Assembly: GCF_051521505.1 (NCBI RefSeq)
Contig: NZ_CP150356.1
Location: forward strand, 6,510,001 to 6,574,000
Reading direction: 5' to 3'
Origin: Sorangium sp025924095
GTDB taxonomy: Bacteria > Myxococcota_A > Polyangia > Polyangiales > Polyangiaceae
Length of the DNA stretch: 64,000 bases
Part shown: positions 30,682 to 39,433 of the stretch, in pieces
Layout of the letters: every line of letters starts with the position of its first letter
How positions within the stretch are numbered: position 1 is the first letter of the stretch
The notes under the pieces: model-generated
What the model was told of the DNA's origin: nothing
What the model saw: the letters and a program-made list of their open reading frames with translations, nothing else
The model's database searches: none
Position numbers and translations under genes: made by a program

Positions 30682-31674
30682 TCACCGAGGGCGAGCAGAC
30701 GTTGACGGCGGCGCCGCGTGAATGAGGCCCTTCGCGAGGAGGCCACCTCCCAGGGCGAAAAAGTAGAGATAGCCCCGGCGATCGCCGAAGCTCGCCAGGG
30801 TGCGCCGCAGCGACGCTCCAGGCCGAAGTTCCATCAGCCCGCTGAGCCCGCGTAGGGCACCGACGTCGCCCGGCGGGAACACGTCGAGACGCCTGAGACC
30901 CCGAAGCAGGACCAGGCTGGCGCTCCAGGGGCCGATGCCCGGTAGCTCGTCGAGGATCCTGAGCGCATCGCTGGTGGTCATGCTCGAGATCCCTCGCTCC
31001 GAGAGCTCACCCGACTCGATCGCTCGGGCGACGTGCCGGAGCGATTCGGCCTTCACGGCGCTCAGGCCGCATCGCCGCAGCGCATCGAGACGAGCCTCCG
31101 CGATCGCCTGGGACGTGGGGAACGCCCGGAAGCGGCGACCGCCCTGATCGAGGTACCTGCCGAAGCGCTCGACGAGCCGGCCGACGATCGCGATACCGGC
31201 GTCCAGGCTCAGCTGCTGGAAGGGGATCACGTTCGCGAACGCCTCGAAGAGGTCAGCGAACCGCGGGGGTCGCATGCCTCGCAGTGCGAGCGCCGTGGCG
31301 CGGAGCCGGCGCTCGGCCTCGACCACATGTTGCAGAGGTTCTGGGTCCAACTCCAGGCCGAGCACCTTACGGAGGGTCCGCTCGATCCCGGCGATCGTGG
31401 CGGTGGAAGGGTCGCCTCCTCGGACGAAAAACCGAACATCGGGGCTGTCGATAGTCCCGTGGTTCTCCACTTCGACCAGCGCGAGATCGTCGCCCGTCGC
31501 CACTACCCGCTGGTAGCGCTCTCGCTCCCAGACCTCGACCGGGTTTGCCGGTCGTCGCTGCAAAACGCGCACGGTCGCCTCGAGGTGAAACGGTGCTCGG
31601 GTGCTGAGCCGCCCTTGCGCGGCCGCTTCGCCGGGGTACGTGGCGGCGTTTCCAGGGATCGATCGTGCGGGCAT
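30682..31674 (-). CDS. AlkA-like DNA-3-methyladenine glycosylase (HhH-GPD)
   Basis: A 330-residue base-excision glycosylase. The helix-hairpin-helix LPGIGPWSA and, 19 residues on, the catalytic Asp in VFPPGDVG are the HhH-GPD signature. The N-terminal 110 residues match the AlkA-type beta domain (STRAPFHLEATVRVLQRRPAN). It removes alkylated purines from DNA. No Fe-S Cys cluster follows the GPD, consistent with AlkA rather than MutY or Nth. It starts 15 bases after the reductase gene stop, so the two are probably one operon. The exact start codon is uncertain (weak ribosome site). Confidence 0.88.
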   Translation of the reverse strand: MPARSIPGNAATYPGEAAAQGRLSTRAPFHLEATVRVLQRRPANPVEVWERERYQRVVATGDDLALVEVENHGTIDSPDVRFFVRGGDPSTATIAGIERTLRKVLGLELDPEPLQHVVEAERRLRATALALRGMRPPRFADLFEAFANVIPFQQLSLDAGIAIVGRLVERFGRYLDQGGRRFRAFPTSQAIAEARLDALRRCGLSAVKAESLRHVARAIESGELSERGISSMTTSDALRILDELPGIGPWSASLVLLRGLRRLDVFPPGDVGALRGLSGLMELRPGASLRRTLASFGDRRGYLYFFALGGGLLAKGLIHAAPPSTSARPR

Positions 31675-31689
31675 CTGCTCGGGTTCGCG

Positions 31690-32451
31690 TCAGTAGCCAG
31701 TGAATTCCTCCGTCCGGATATCATCGTCATCGACACCGGCCTTGTTCAGCATCGCGCGGAGGCCCGCGACCATCGCGCGTGGACCAGCCAGATAATAGAT
31801 CGGTCCTGTGATCTGGTTCCCCGGCGAGGTGCTGCTCTGCAGGTACTTCCCGATGAGCGCGTGGTCGATGTAGCCGGTCTCCCCCTTCCAGGGCAGGTGA
31901 GAACGGCTCATCTGCGTCATCGTCGGGATGAACGTGAGCCTCGGGTCCTCCCGCGCGAGGTCGCGGAGCTCGTTCAGGAACGGAGCGTCCTCTGGACGCC
32001 TGTTGGCGTAGAAGAGGAGGATCCGGTGCGGCAGCTTTTCATGCGCGGCCCATCGCACGATGCTGCGGAACGGGGTGATGCCGATCCCGCCCGCCAAGAG
32101 GACTGCCGGTCGGCTGGCGTTGTTGTGCAGCGTGAGATTGCCGAACGGACCCTCGACCCTGATCTCGGTTCCGAGCGGCATCGTCTGTAGTACGCGCTTG
32201 AAGGCGGTATCTCGAAGGCGCGTGGTGAAAATCAGCTCGGTATCGTCCGGTGCACTGTTGATGGAGAAGCCACGCGCGTTTCCCTCCGCGTCCGTCTCCG
32301 GAGGCTCGATCAGCGTGAGGTCCATGAACTGGCCGGCCTTGAAGCTCATCTCCGCGGGCTTGTCGAACCGGAGCTCCAGCGTTCGTTCGGCCACCTCGGT
32401 TCGCTTCTTCAGCTTCAACGAATAGATGGGCCACTTTGCTTCGGTGGTCAT
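31690..32451 (-). CDS. FAD-dependent NAD(P)H oxidoreductase, ferredoxin-reductase type
   Basis: A 253-residue flavoprotein; GGGGGGAG precedes ATG 32451. FAD-binding residues are visible in RGFSINSAPDD (RxYS-type motif with F for Y), followed by the NAD(P) domain with LLAGGIGITPFRSI, LLFYANRRPED and YYLAGPRAMV. The C-terminus ends in an acidic TEEFTGY, as in ferredoxin- or flavohemoglobin-type reductases. No [2Fe-2S] domain is attached, so an unknown acceptor takes the electrons. It is the first gene of the minus-strand run leading into the glycosylase. Confidence 0.9.
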   Translation of the reverse strand: MTTEAKWPIYSLKLKKRTEVAERTLELRFDKPAEMSFKAGQFMDLTLIEPPETDAEGNARGFSINSAPDDTELIFTTRLRDTAFKRVLQTMPLGTEIRVEGPFGNLTLHNNASRPAVLLAGGIGITPFRSIVRWAAHEKLPHRILLFYANRRPEDAPFLNELRDLAREDPRLTFIPTMTQMSRSHLPWKGETGYIDHALIGKYLQSSTSPGNQITGPIYYLAGPRAMVAGLRAMLNKAGVDDDDIRTEEFTGY

Positions 32452-33292
32452 GTCTCCCCCCTGAACAGCCGCAAGATCAGCGCATGGCTTGGGTCCACTC
32501 CGTCGAGCCAGTCCCGCAGCTCGGTGGGACTGAGGCATTGCATCGGTACACTTCGCACTTGGGGTCCTCGGACGGGCTGTCAAGCCGCCCTTCTCTGTTC
32601 TTGCACCATGTAGGCGCACCTCGGCGGTTACATCGGCGCCTGGACGTAGATGCAGCGCGATCGGGCCGCCCGTCTGCGGTCACGCGGCCTGGGCTGCGTG
32701 AGCGGCTCGGCGATTTCTTGGAGATGGCGGAGCGGGCGGGGATGACGGCCGCGGCTGCGGTCGCGGGACGCGCGGAGCATGTCCGTGTGGCGAGGTCGCG
32801 GGTGGTGTGGCGGACGAGGCGAGCATCGCCCTCGTGGGCGGCGCGTACGAGGAGCAGAAGGGTCGGCAGGCAGCGGCTCACCTGGAGCATCACGAGCAGC
32901 GCCGTGCGCGTGGGCCTACGGGGCGGTGGCGGCGGCGCAGGGGGGAACGGCGTCGCGTGCGGTGTCGTTGGCGGCGACAGCCGTGTTCTCGACGAGCCGT
33001 TCGAGGCGGGCATGAAGGTCACGCGCGAGCAGCGCGGCGAGCATCGACGCCGCGACGGCGACCCCCTCCTTGCAGGAAATTGCCTGCATGCTGCGATCCA
33101 CTTGCCCGCCCCGAGGTCGATCCATTTCGTCAGCCGACCGCCGGGCCCCGAGCGCTACACGGGCGCGACAAGTGGACGTGGACTCACCTCACACAAGCTT
33201 CGATGATAACACGGCCGCATGGGGGGACGCGCCTCGGCTCGCAGCCGCGCGTCGAATACGTGCTGGGCGCTTGTCGGAGCACAGAGAGCGCG
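32452..33292. other. Long intergenic region, no supportable gene
   Basis: 841 bases between the divergent reductase and the 137-residue hypothetical gene. A minus-strand frame at 32916-33125 and a longer one at 32477-33022 give Ala/Arg-rich translations without family character, and the plus frames are no better. The inverted repeat tgcagg-(6)-cctgca lies at 33071-33088. Base composition drops below the local average from about 33190 to 33225 (cacacaagcttcgatgataac), a likely promoter zone for the gene at 33293. The region could be a decayed gene, but nothing proves it. Confidence 0.4.
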
Positions 33293-33706
33293 ATGTCCCG
33301 GCCGGATGGCCAGATCCGCATTTCTCGCCCGCCGGCTCATGCCGAGCGGGTGCATCCTCGCAAAGACGTGAAGGCGGCGGTGCAGCGACTCGGGCTCTCG
33401 GCCGAGGCAGGCCGCCTGCGGCGCTGGACCGAGCTGTACGGCCAGAAGCTCGGCGTCACCGAGGCGAAGAGCGCGGATCCGGCGATCAAGGCCGTGGAGG
33501 CGTGGCACGAGGCCTACGGCACGCTCATGGTCCACGTACACGCCGAGTACGACGACGAGAGAGACGAGACGCACGCGCTCCTCCGCGACCGGCTGCTCTC
33601 GCCGTACGAGGACGCGGCGAATGAAGCGCGGCGCGCCGAGCAGCGCGCCCGCTCGGCCAGCGCCAAGCGAAAGGCGCAGGCAGAGCCCGAGCCCGACCTG
33701 AGCTGA
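33293..33706 (+). CDS. Helical hypothetical protein
   Basis: A 137-residue soluble protein starting at ATG 33293 (AGAGAGCG before it). It is helix-rich and charged (VHPRKDVKAAVQRLGLSAEA; VHAEYDDERDETHALLRDRLL), with a basic C-terminal tail (ARSASAKRKAQAE). No family was recognised. An in-frame upstream extension to 32807 is an Arg-rich shadow. It converges with the MBL gene, 39 bases away, with a hairpin between. Confidence 0.66.
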   Translation: MSRPDGQIRISRPPAHAERVHPRKDVKAAVQRLGLSAEAGRLRRWTELYGQKLGVTEAKSADPAIKAVEAWHEAYGTLMVHVHAEYDDERDETHALLRDRLLSPYEDAANEARRAEQRARSASAKRKAQAEPEPDLS

Positions 33707-33732
33707 GCGCTCGCCGCGCCCGCGGACCCCGA

Positions 33733-33756
33733 GCGCGATGGTGCTTCACATCGCGC
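33733..33756. terminator. Perfect 8-bp hairpin between convergent genes
   Basis: Arms gcgcgatg and catcgcgc are perfectly complementary over an eight-base loop that contains the MBL stop codon. It lies 27 bases after the hypothetical gene's stop. A factor-independent stop is possible in both directions; there is no T-tract. Confidence 0.4.
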
Positions 33757-34468
33757 CGGCGAGCGCGCGAGCGAGCTCGCGCAGGAGCGCAGCCCCGTCG
33801 CCCTCGTACGCCCGGCCGTGCATGCAGGCGAGCATGCGGGGGGACGTGGCCGCGAGCTTCTCGAGGAGCTGGGGCGCATCGCGGCCGTGTGCGTAATAGT
33901 CCATCGCCCGGCGCATGGCCTCGCTCGGCTCGAGGACGTCGTCGCGCGTGAGCGCGGGGTGGTCGGCGCCGGGCTGCGTGAAGAGATCGCCACAGAGCAG
34001 CGTGGCGGTGGACTCCTCGAACAGGTAGCCGCACTCCCAGCCGTGCGGCAGGTGGGGCGCGTCGAGCCAGCGCACCCGCCGCCGGCCCAGATCGAGGACC
34101 TCGCCCTCCTGGAGCGCCCGCGGCGCGCGATCGAACATGTCCGCGTCGACCATCGCGGCGATCCGCCCGCACACCGGCACCGCCTGCGGGGCGGCGTCGA
34201 GCAGCTCGTTCATGGCGCCGCACTCGTCCGACTCGCAGTGGGAGAACGCCACGTAACGAAGCCGCTCGACCGGCATCACCCGCGCGATCGCCGCGCGCAC
34301 CGCCGGGAAGAGGCAGCGCGAGCCGGTGTGGAAGAGCAGCGGCGCGTCGTCGACAAGGAGATACTGGTTGAACGAGAACGCCGCCTCGCCGGTCCCCACC
34401 GGGGTGTGGAGCTGGTACATGCCATCAGCCACCTCGGTGACCCGAGTCTCCATCGATGAATCCGTCAT
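33746..34468 (-). CDS. MBL-fold protein of the flavodiiron/oxygen-sensing type
   Basis: A 240-residue metallo-beta-lactamase fold protein; AGAGGAGGAG stands before ATG 34468. The metal site reads SHCESDECGA, i.e. His-x-Glu-x-Asp as in flavodiiron proteins, but the following His is Glu. The remaining ligands are His in APHLPHGW, Asp in GDLF and His in MHGRAYEG. The pattern points to a di-iron, O2- or NO-related domain (ODP) rather than a hydrolase, without the flavodoxin module. It is divergent from a PAS-like/STAS regulator. Confidence 0.85.
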   Translation of the reverse strand: MTDSSMETRVTEVADGMYQLHTPVGTGEAAFSFNQYLLVDDAPLLFHTGSRCLFPAVRAAIARVMPVERLRYVAFSHCESDECGAMNELLDAAPQAVPVCGRIAAMVDADMFDRAPRALQEGEVLDLGRRRVRWLDAPHLPHGWECGYLFEESTATLLCGDLFTQPGADHPALTRDDVLEPSEAMRRAMDYYAHGRDAPQLLEKLAATSPRMLACMHGRAYEGDGAALLRELARALAGAM

Positions 34469-34925
34469 CTGCTCCTCCTCTCTCTCAAGCCGCGCCAGGC
34501 GCCGCTCCGCACCTGCCACCGATCGCGCCGCCGCGAGCAGGCCGCAAGCGCGGGCATGAATCCGCCGACGCGGGGTGTGTGGGATGCCCTCGCGAAGAAC
34601 AGTTCAGCATGAAATCATTTGTACGGGAACGCGATATTTTTTCGTGTCGGCCCGACTTGCTTCCATGATGCGATTTAAAAAGCCACGTGCTCGCGGAGGG
34701 CGCCTTTCCATTCGATCGACCAGGCTTGCATGGCCGCGGAGGATAGCCTGGATCGATGAGGCGCGGGAGCGTGGTGCGCGCCGTCACGCGATGGTTCGGC
34801 GGACCGCTGACCACGAGCGCCGCCCGGCTGCGCTCGTCGTCGCGACGCTCCGTTGATGTCGGCTGCCTGACGCTCGCCCGGTGCGACGCTGGACAGCGCG
34901 GCGCCGCTCGGGAACACTCCGTCGT
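34469..34925. other. Divergent intergenic region with AT-rich promoter-like patch
   Basis: 457 bases between the MBL gene (minus) and the STAS gene (plus). The stretch 34610-34690 is exceptionally A+T rich for this window (catgaaatcatttgtacg, cgatattttttcg, gcgatttaaaaagcc) and is the best promoter or nucleoid-protein binding candidate in the window. No gene was found; frames through here are short and broken by stops. Confidence 0.55.
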
Positions 34926-35993
34926 ATGCGCAACGAGGGGGACGAGGATCGCGCTCAGCTGGCTCGCCGCGTGGAGGCGATGGAGCGCGAAATGGAGGCG
35001 TTGCGGGCGGACGCCCGCAGGTGGCGGGCGCTGATGGCGGCGCGCTGCCTCAGCGTGTCGACCCACCGCCCCGTCGGCAGGACGCAGCAGGTCAATCCCG
35101 GATGGGAGGCGCTCTGGCGGGCCCCGGCCGAGGCCTTCTTGCAAATGAACTACAACATGCTGGAGGACCCGCAGCTCGTCGAGAACGGCATCATGCCGCA
35201 CGTCGAGCGGTTCTTCCGCGGCGAGGAGGTCACGATACCGCCGATCAGCTACGACACCGACGCTGTCGAGGAGCTCACGGGCAGGGGCGGCGGATCCGTG
35301 TGGGTCTGCTCCTTCGGCGTGCCGGTGCGCGACGCCGAGGACGGCTTCGAGGGCGTGATGATCCAGTTCGCTGTCCCGGAGGCGGCCGAGATCCAGCACA
35401 AGTACGAGGCCCTGATCGAGGATCAGCGGGCGCTCCAGGCGTCGCTGGAGGCGCGGAACCGGGAGCTCGAGGAGACGGTGCGGCTGATCGCGGCGCAGCG
35501 CGACGCCATCCAGGCGATGAGCGTCCCGGTGATCCGCGTCGCCGACGGCGTGCTCTGTCTCCCCATCGTGGGCATGATCGACGACGCGCGGGCCGACGCG
35601 CTCCTGGAGCGCTTGCTCGAGGCGATCGCCGCGCAGCAGGCGGCGGAGGTGCTGCTCGACATCACCGGCGTGCCGGCGCTCGACGCCCGGGCCGCCGCGC
35701 AGCTCGTCGGGGCGGCCTCCGCGGCGCGGCTCCTCGGCGCGTCCTGCACGCTCGTGGGCGTCTCGCCCGCGCTGGCGCGGACCCTTGTCGAGCTCGACAT
35801 CGAGCTCGGCGGCCTCGACACCGCGGCGACGCTGGCCGAAGGGCTGACCCGGGCCCTCTCCGGCCGCCGCGGGGCGGCTCCAAGGCGCACGGCGGCCGCG
35901 GGGCGCGCGCCGGCGCCGGAGCGAGACCCACGGGGAGAGGCGCCGCGGTCGGGAGCAAAGGCCCTTGGAGAGGCTCCTCCCCGCAGGCGGTGA
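34926..35993 (+). CDS. RsbR-like regulator with N-terminal sensor and STAS domain
   Basis: A 355-residue cytoplasmic protein starting at ATG 34926. Residues 1-40 are coiled coil. Residues about 45-165 are PAS-like (RTQQVNPGWEALWRAPAEA; SVWVCSFGVPVRD), and a linker helix (165-205) leads to a STAS domain at about 208-312 (LCLPIVGMIDDARADALLE; LLDITGVPALDARAAAQLVG; LLGASCTLVG). RsbR-type proteins form stressosome cores with a partner kinase. The Thr/Ser-rich phosphoacceptor region after the DITGVP motif reads ALDARAA, so classic phosphorylation is in doubt. The last 45 residues are Arg/Pro/Ala-rich. Its stop faces the next gene across 12 bases. Confidence 0.85.
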   Translation: MRNEGDEDRAQLARRVEAMEREMEALRADARRWRALMAARCLSVSTHRPVGRTQQVNPGWEALWRAPAEAFLQMNYNMLEDPQLVENGIMPHVERFFRGEEVTIPPISYDTDAVEELTGRGGGSVWVCSFGVPVRDAEDGFEGVMIQFAVPEAAEIQHKYEALIEDQRALQASLEARNRELEETVRLIAAQRDAIQAMSVPVIRVADGVLCLPIVGMIDDARADALLERLLEAIAAQQAAEVLLDITGVPALDARAAAQLVGAASAARLLGASCTLVGVSPALARTLVELDIELGGLDTAATLAEGLTRALSGRRGAAPRRTAAAGRAPAPERDPRGEAPRSGAKALGEAPPRRR

Positions 35994-36005
35994 GCGCTCC
36001 TCCAG

Positions 36006-37784
36006 CTACGACGAGCAGTGCGGCGGGCGGACTTCTGTGCTGCTGTCCACCACGAAACCGGCGGCAGATCGCCTGATGACGAGGTAGGTGGGCGTGCTGC
36101 TCATGTACTCGGAGAGCGCCGGCGGCGCCGGGATCCGAGCGGTCCATAGCCACGCGGGGGCGTGCGGCGGCGTGGCGCACCCGGACACGTCGGCGAGCTC
36201 GATGCGCTCCGCGGCACGGGCGCGCTGCAGGCGCCGGTGCTGAGCGCTCAGCCCGGGCGAGCCGCTCGCCGCGGACCTGGCTTCGCGCCAGGGCTTCTCG
36301 AGCCAGGCATCGACGAACGACTCGAGGTCGCTCGGCACATCGGCCACCGGGCACGGTGAGGCGTCGAGCACCGCGCTCACGCGGGCGGGCTGCCCGCGGG
36401 GCTGCCGGACGACGACGAAGGCCTCTCGGCTCCACGCCTGCGGCGGATCGTGCTGCGCGTGGAGCTCAAGACCGAAGACCCACGCGCGCTCTCCGGCGCG
36501 GGGCTCGCACGCCCGGACGGCGCCGTACTGCCAGCGGACCCCCTCGGCGTCGAGCGCCCGCAGCAGCGCCGTCGCCTGCGTCCCTGCGAGCTCGGTCGGG
36601 TTCTCCAGCCTGTCTCGATACGCCGGCACGCCGAGCCAGCGCTCGACGAGCTCGTAGGGCACGGCGCTGTCGTCGTTGCTCCGCAACCACCGCTCGCAGA
36701 GCCGCTCGCGCTCGCGGTCCGCCGCCGGCGATTCGCCTGGATAGCCATCGCGACAGCGGACGAATCGATTCACGTCGTAGGCCGACGTGGAAGCGTCGTA
36801 CTTGCCGTCGTACTCGATCACCATGCGCCCGCCGAAGCCATCCACGGGATGGAGCCTCCAGAAGCCGAGACGTAGATCCGAAAAGCCGTGCTTCCTCGTC
36901 GGAAGCGGGCGCAGTCGCGCGGGCAAATCGGCCACCACCCGCAGGCAGCGCGGGTATTCCTCCTTCACCAGCAGCCGCGTGCCGGGATTCATGAAGCCCG
37001 GTTGGTACTCGACCCGGACGTCCCGCTTGCCATCGGCGTTCAGATCCAGATCGGTGTCCACCGTGAACGGGAACTGGCCGTCCCAATCGTGAATACCGCG
37101 GGTCGCGAGGTCCGTCGGACAGGCGCGATCGGCGAGCTCGCTGATCCGGTACGCGAACCCATCGATGCCTGGAGGCACGCCTGACTCGGTGTACTGCGCC
37201 GAGCGAACCCGGCCCCGCAGGGCGTACCTGCCCGGCGCGAGCTCCACCGACAGCGCCGGGCCGCACGCCAGCACGTCCCCTGGGCCTGTATCGGACATCG
37301 CCTGCACGCTGATCAGCGCGCGCGTCGTCGTCAGCTCCGGCGACGGGAACGGCCCCGTGCTGGCCCACAGCCGCAGGGGCTTCGGCACCTCGATCACCCA
37401 GAACGGCGGATTCGCGGCGTCCGCCGCCATGGCCTCGCAGCCGAGCTCGGCCTCCGTGCGCGCCGGCGTGAGCGGCTCGGGTCGCGCGGCGTACTCTCCA
37501 AGCCGCCATTCGAGCACGGGGACCGCAGCCGCGCCGCGAGGCGGCGTGACAGCCGCGACCGCATCGAGAGGCGACGCTCTCCCTGCCCCAGGCGCGGCCG
37601 CGCTCGGAGCGGCAGCTTCAGCCGGCCCGAGCGCTCCGGCTTTTCGTGGGATCTGCGAGGGAGCGCTCGCTGCCGGCCCGCACGCGCACAGGCTGAGCCC
37701 AAGAGCGACCAGATTCCGGCCCCGACGCGGCCCGAACGTGCCCGGAGCCGGACTCCCCCCTCGAAGACGCTCGCCACCGTTCAT
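36006..37784 (-). CDS. Large hypothetical lipoprotein
   Basis: A 592-residue exported protein. The N-terminus has a basic region (RRGR), hydrophobic core LVALGLSL and a probable lipobox LCAC, followed by an Ala/Pro-rich tether to about residue 95. The rest is globular and contains a Ca-binding-like loop, DTDLDLNADGKRDVRVEY, near residue 240. Six or more scattered Cys could form disulfides. No family was recognised. It probably sits on the outer membrane. It converges almost end to end with the STAS gene. Confidence 0.68.
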   Translation of the reverse strand: MNGGERLRGGSPAPGTFGPRRGRNLVALGLSLCACGPAASAPSQIPRKAGALGPAEAAAPSAAAPGAGRASPLDAVAAVTPPRGAAAVPVLEWRLGEYAARPEPLTPARTEAELGCEAMAADAANPPFWVIEVPKPLRLWASTGPFPSPELTTTRALISVQAMSDTGPGDVLACGPALSVELAPGRYALRGRVRSAQYTESGVPPGIDGFAYRISELADRACPTDLATRGIHDWDGQFPFTVDTDLDLNADGKRDVRVEYQPGFMNPGTRLLVKEEYPRCLRVVADLPARLRPLPTRKHGFSDLRLGFWRLHPVDGFGGRMVIEYDGKYDASTSAYDVNRFVRCRDGYPGESPAADRERERLCERWLRSNDDSAVPYELVERWLGVPAYRDRLENPTELAGTQATALLRALDAEGVRWQYGAVRACEPRAGERAWVFGLELHAQHDPPQAWSREAFVVVRQPRGQPARVSAVLDASPCPVADVPSDLESFVDAWLEKPWREARSAASGSPGLSAQHRRLQRARAAERIELADVSGCATPPHAPAWLWTARIPAPPALSEYMSSTPTYLVIRRSAAGFVVDSSTEVRPPHCSS

Positions 37785-38146
37785 GCTGCGGCGCGCGCCA
37801 GCAACCCGCGTGCCGTACGCCGCATCCCGTCGGCGCCGTTTCTTTCATGATTCGCGCACCGGAACCGTCGCCGTCGGGACACAGCGACCGTGGGCGTCGA
37901 GACGCGCTCGGCGTCGACGGGGGCCATGGAGACAGCTTCTACGACCTGCCGCGCGCCTGGCCGGCGCTCCCGCGTCACCGTCAGGCCGAAGCGTCGTCCA
38001 CCTTCCGCCGCGGCGCCCCCGGCGCGCCGAGCAGAGCCGCTGCGACACTTCCACCACACGGTACCTGAGGGGCTGAGACCGGACTGCCGCACTGCACATC
38101 TCGACGGACGGTTGACGCGGGAGGGAACCCTGCCGACCATGCAGGG
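37785..38146. other. Intergenic region, nothing recognised
   Basis: 362 bases between the minus-strand lipoprotein and the plus-strand MopE-like lipoprotein. Open frames are Arg/Pro/Ala-rich with no family signal. It should contain both promoters. Confidence 0.4.
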
Positions 38147-38758
38147 ATGCCCTTGCCTCATCGATATTTTGCGCTCGTCGCTCTGCCCGCTGCGACTGCC
38201 GCGCTGAGCGCGGGGTGCAGCTTCCCCGACGCCGTCTTCACCGAGCAAGCGAGCTCTGGTGGCGGCGGCGCGGGCGCCACCGCGGCGTCGGACGCGGCGG
38301 GTGGCGGGGGCGCGGCGGCCTCCGGCGGCGGCGGGAGCGGCGGGGTGACCTCGGGCTCGGGCGGGAGCGGCGGCGGGAGCGGCGGGGCGACCTCGGGCTC
38401 GGGCGGGAGCGGCGGCGGGATCGTCGACTGCGACGCGGACAAGGACGGCTATCCGTCGACCACGTGCGACGGCGGCACCGATTGCGACGACGACCATGCG
38501 CAGGTCCACCCCGACCAGCCGAATACGTTCCATGACACGCCCATCCGCCCCGGGGGCGGCTTCGATTATGACTGCAGCGGTCATGAGGAGCCGCAGATCC
38601 CCGCGGTCCGCTGCGAGTCCGGCGGGCCCTGTCAGGACGCATCCAACGTGTACCTGCTGGAGGACGTCGCGTGCGGTGAGCCAGGCCCGGTCGGCAGCTG
38701 CAATCTCCTCTGCCAGCAGCGCGTCACGTATCGCGGGCTCAAGAGGGCCTGCCATTGA
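38147..38758 (+). CDS. Lipoprotein with MopE-type metal-binding motif
   Basis: A 203-residue lipoprotein: signal peptide with lipobox SAGC (Cys24), a roughly 70-residue Gly/Ser/Ala linker, then a Cys-rich domain. That domain begins DCDADKDGYPSTTCDGGTDC and continues with DDDHAQVHPDQ and GGGFDYDCSG, the repeated Asp/Cys pattern of the MopE/putative copper-binding motif family, which occurs in many myxobacterial surface proteins. The calcium-type DxDxDG loop suggests Ca or Cu. The final 50 residues hold five more Cys. Nearby STOP and gene order give no operon. Confidence 0.8.
   Translation: MPLPHRYFALVALPAATAALSAGCSFPDAVFTEQASSGGGGAGATAASDAAGGGGAAASGGGGSGGVTSGSGGSGGGSGGATSGSGGSGGGIVDCDADKDGYPSTTCDGGTDCDDDHAQVHPDQPNTFHDTPIRPGGGFDYDCSGHEEPQIPAVRCESGGPCQDASNVYLLEDVACGEPGPVGSCNLLCQQRVTYRGLKRACH
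38333..38416 (+). repeat. Tandem 42-bp duplication in the Gly/Ser linker
   Basis: Two 42-base units (38333-38374 and 38375-38416) differ by one base. Each encodes a 14-residue Gly/Ser-rich linker block. The duplication is in frame and lies inside the 38147 lipoprotein. Confidence 0.8.
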
Positions 38759-38953
38759 GGCCACCAGCGGACCAGGATGTCGTGATCGCGCGAGGGGGGC
38801 CATGAGACCGGTCTCGAGCGCCCAACCTTGTCTCGTCGCCCGCCCAGCGCCCCGCCGTTCTACCGCGGGCGCTTGACGACCGTCGGCAGGACGGCAGGGA
38901 GCAGGGCGGATCGTACAGGTTTCATCGGCTTGATAGCTCGGCCGAGGGCGGGC

Positions 38954-39433
38954 TCAAGCTTCAACCCGCTCCTCTGCTCCCCATCGCCCGATCGGCGCGT
39001 GCGCGATGATCGTCAGCTCGTTTCCCTCGATCGTGTAGTCCATGTCGAGCCCGCCCTCGGCCCGGACGCGCGCGAGGCCCAGGCCCGAGATCCCCTCGAT
39101 CATCGCCGTCTCCGTGATGAGCTGGTCGTAGTGCTTCACCGGGTCGCTCGCGGCTTTCAGCGCGATGAGCTGCCTCTCGACCTCGCGCAGGCGCTCGGGC
39201 GACGCCTCGTTCCGCGCGCGGATCTTCATGACCTGCGAGCTCTGGTCCTCCTCCAGCGCGAGCTCGAGGCTCACGCGAGAGCCGGAGGAGTACTTGGTGA
39301 TGTTCTCGGCGAGCTCGTGCGCGGCCATGTAGAACCGCGAGCTCACATTCGCGTCGTCCAGCACCTGGCCGCAAAAGCTGGACACCAGCCGCAAGACCGC
39401 CGTGGACAGCCGCTCGTTCGGAAAGAACGTCAC
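38954..39433 (-). CDS. GHKL/HATPase-type ATP-binding regulator (anti-sigma-like)
   Basis: About 159 residues from GTG 39433; an upstream in-frame GTG at 39568 is possible but its extra residues are Cys/Arg-rich. The N-box AAHELAENITKYSSG, a His-kinase-type ATP-site helix with the conserved Glu and Asn, is clear, followed by a beta-rich region (VSLELALEEDQ) and GISGLGLARV near the C-terminus. No sensor or dimerisation domain is attached, as in partner-switching kinases (RsbT/RsbW-like) or the slr1658/DUF6272-type proteins. It may phosphorylate STAS proteins. It is divergent from the sugar-binding lipoprotein, and the STAS fusion lies at the far end of the same cluster. Confidence 0.75.
   Translation of the reverse strand: MTFFPNERLSTAVLRLVSSFCGQVLDDANVSSRFYMAAHELAENITKYSSGSRVSLELALEEDQSSQVMKIRARNEASPERLREVERQLIALKAASDPVKHYDQLITETAMIEGISGLGLARVRAEGGLDMDYTIEGNELTIIAHAPIGRWGAEERVEA

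Noticed and set aside
32477..33125. Minus-strand frames in the long gap
   Set aside because: No family signal, no ribosome site and Ala/Arg/Ser-rich composition; listed as a gap instead.
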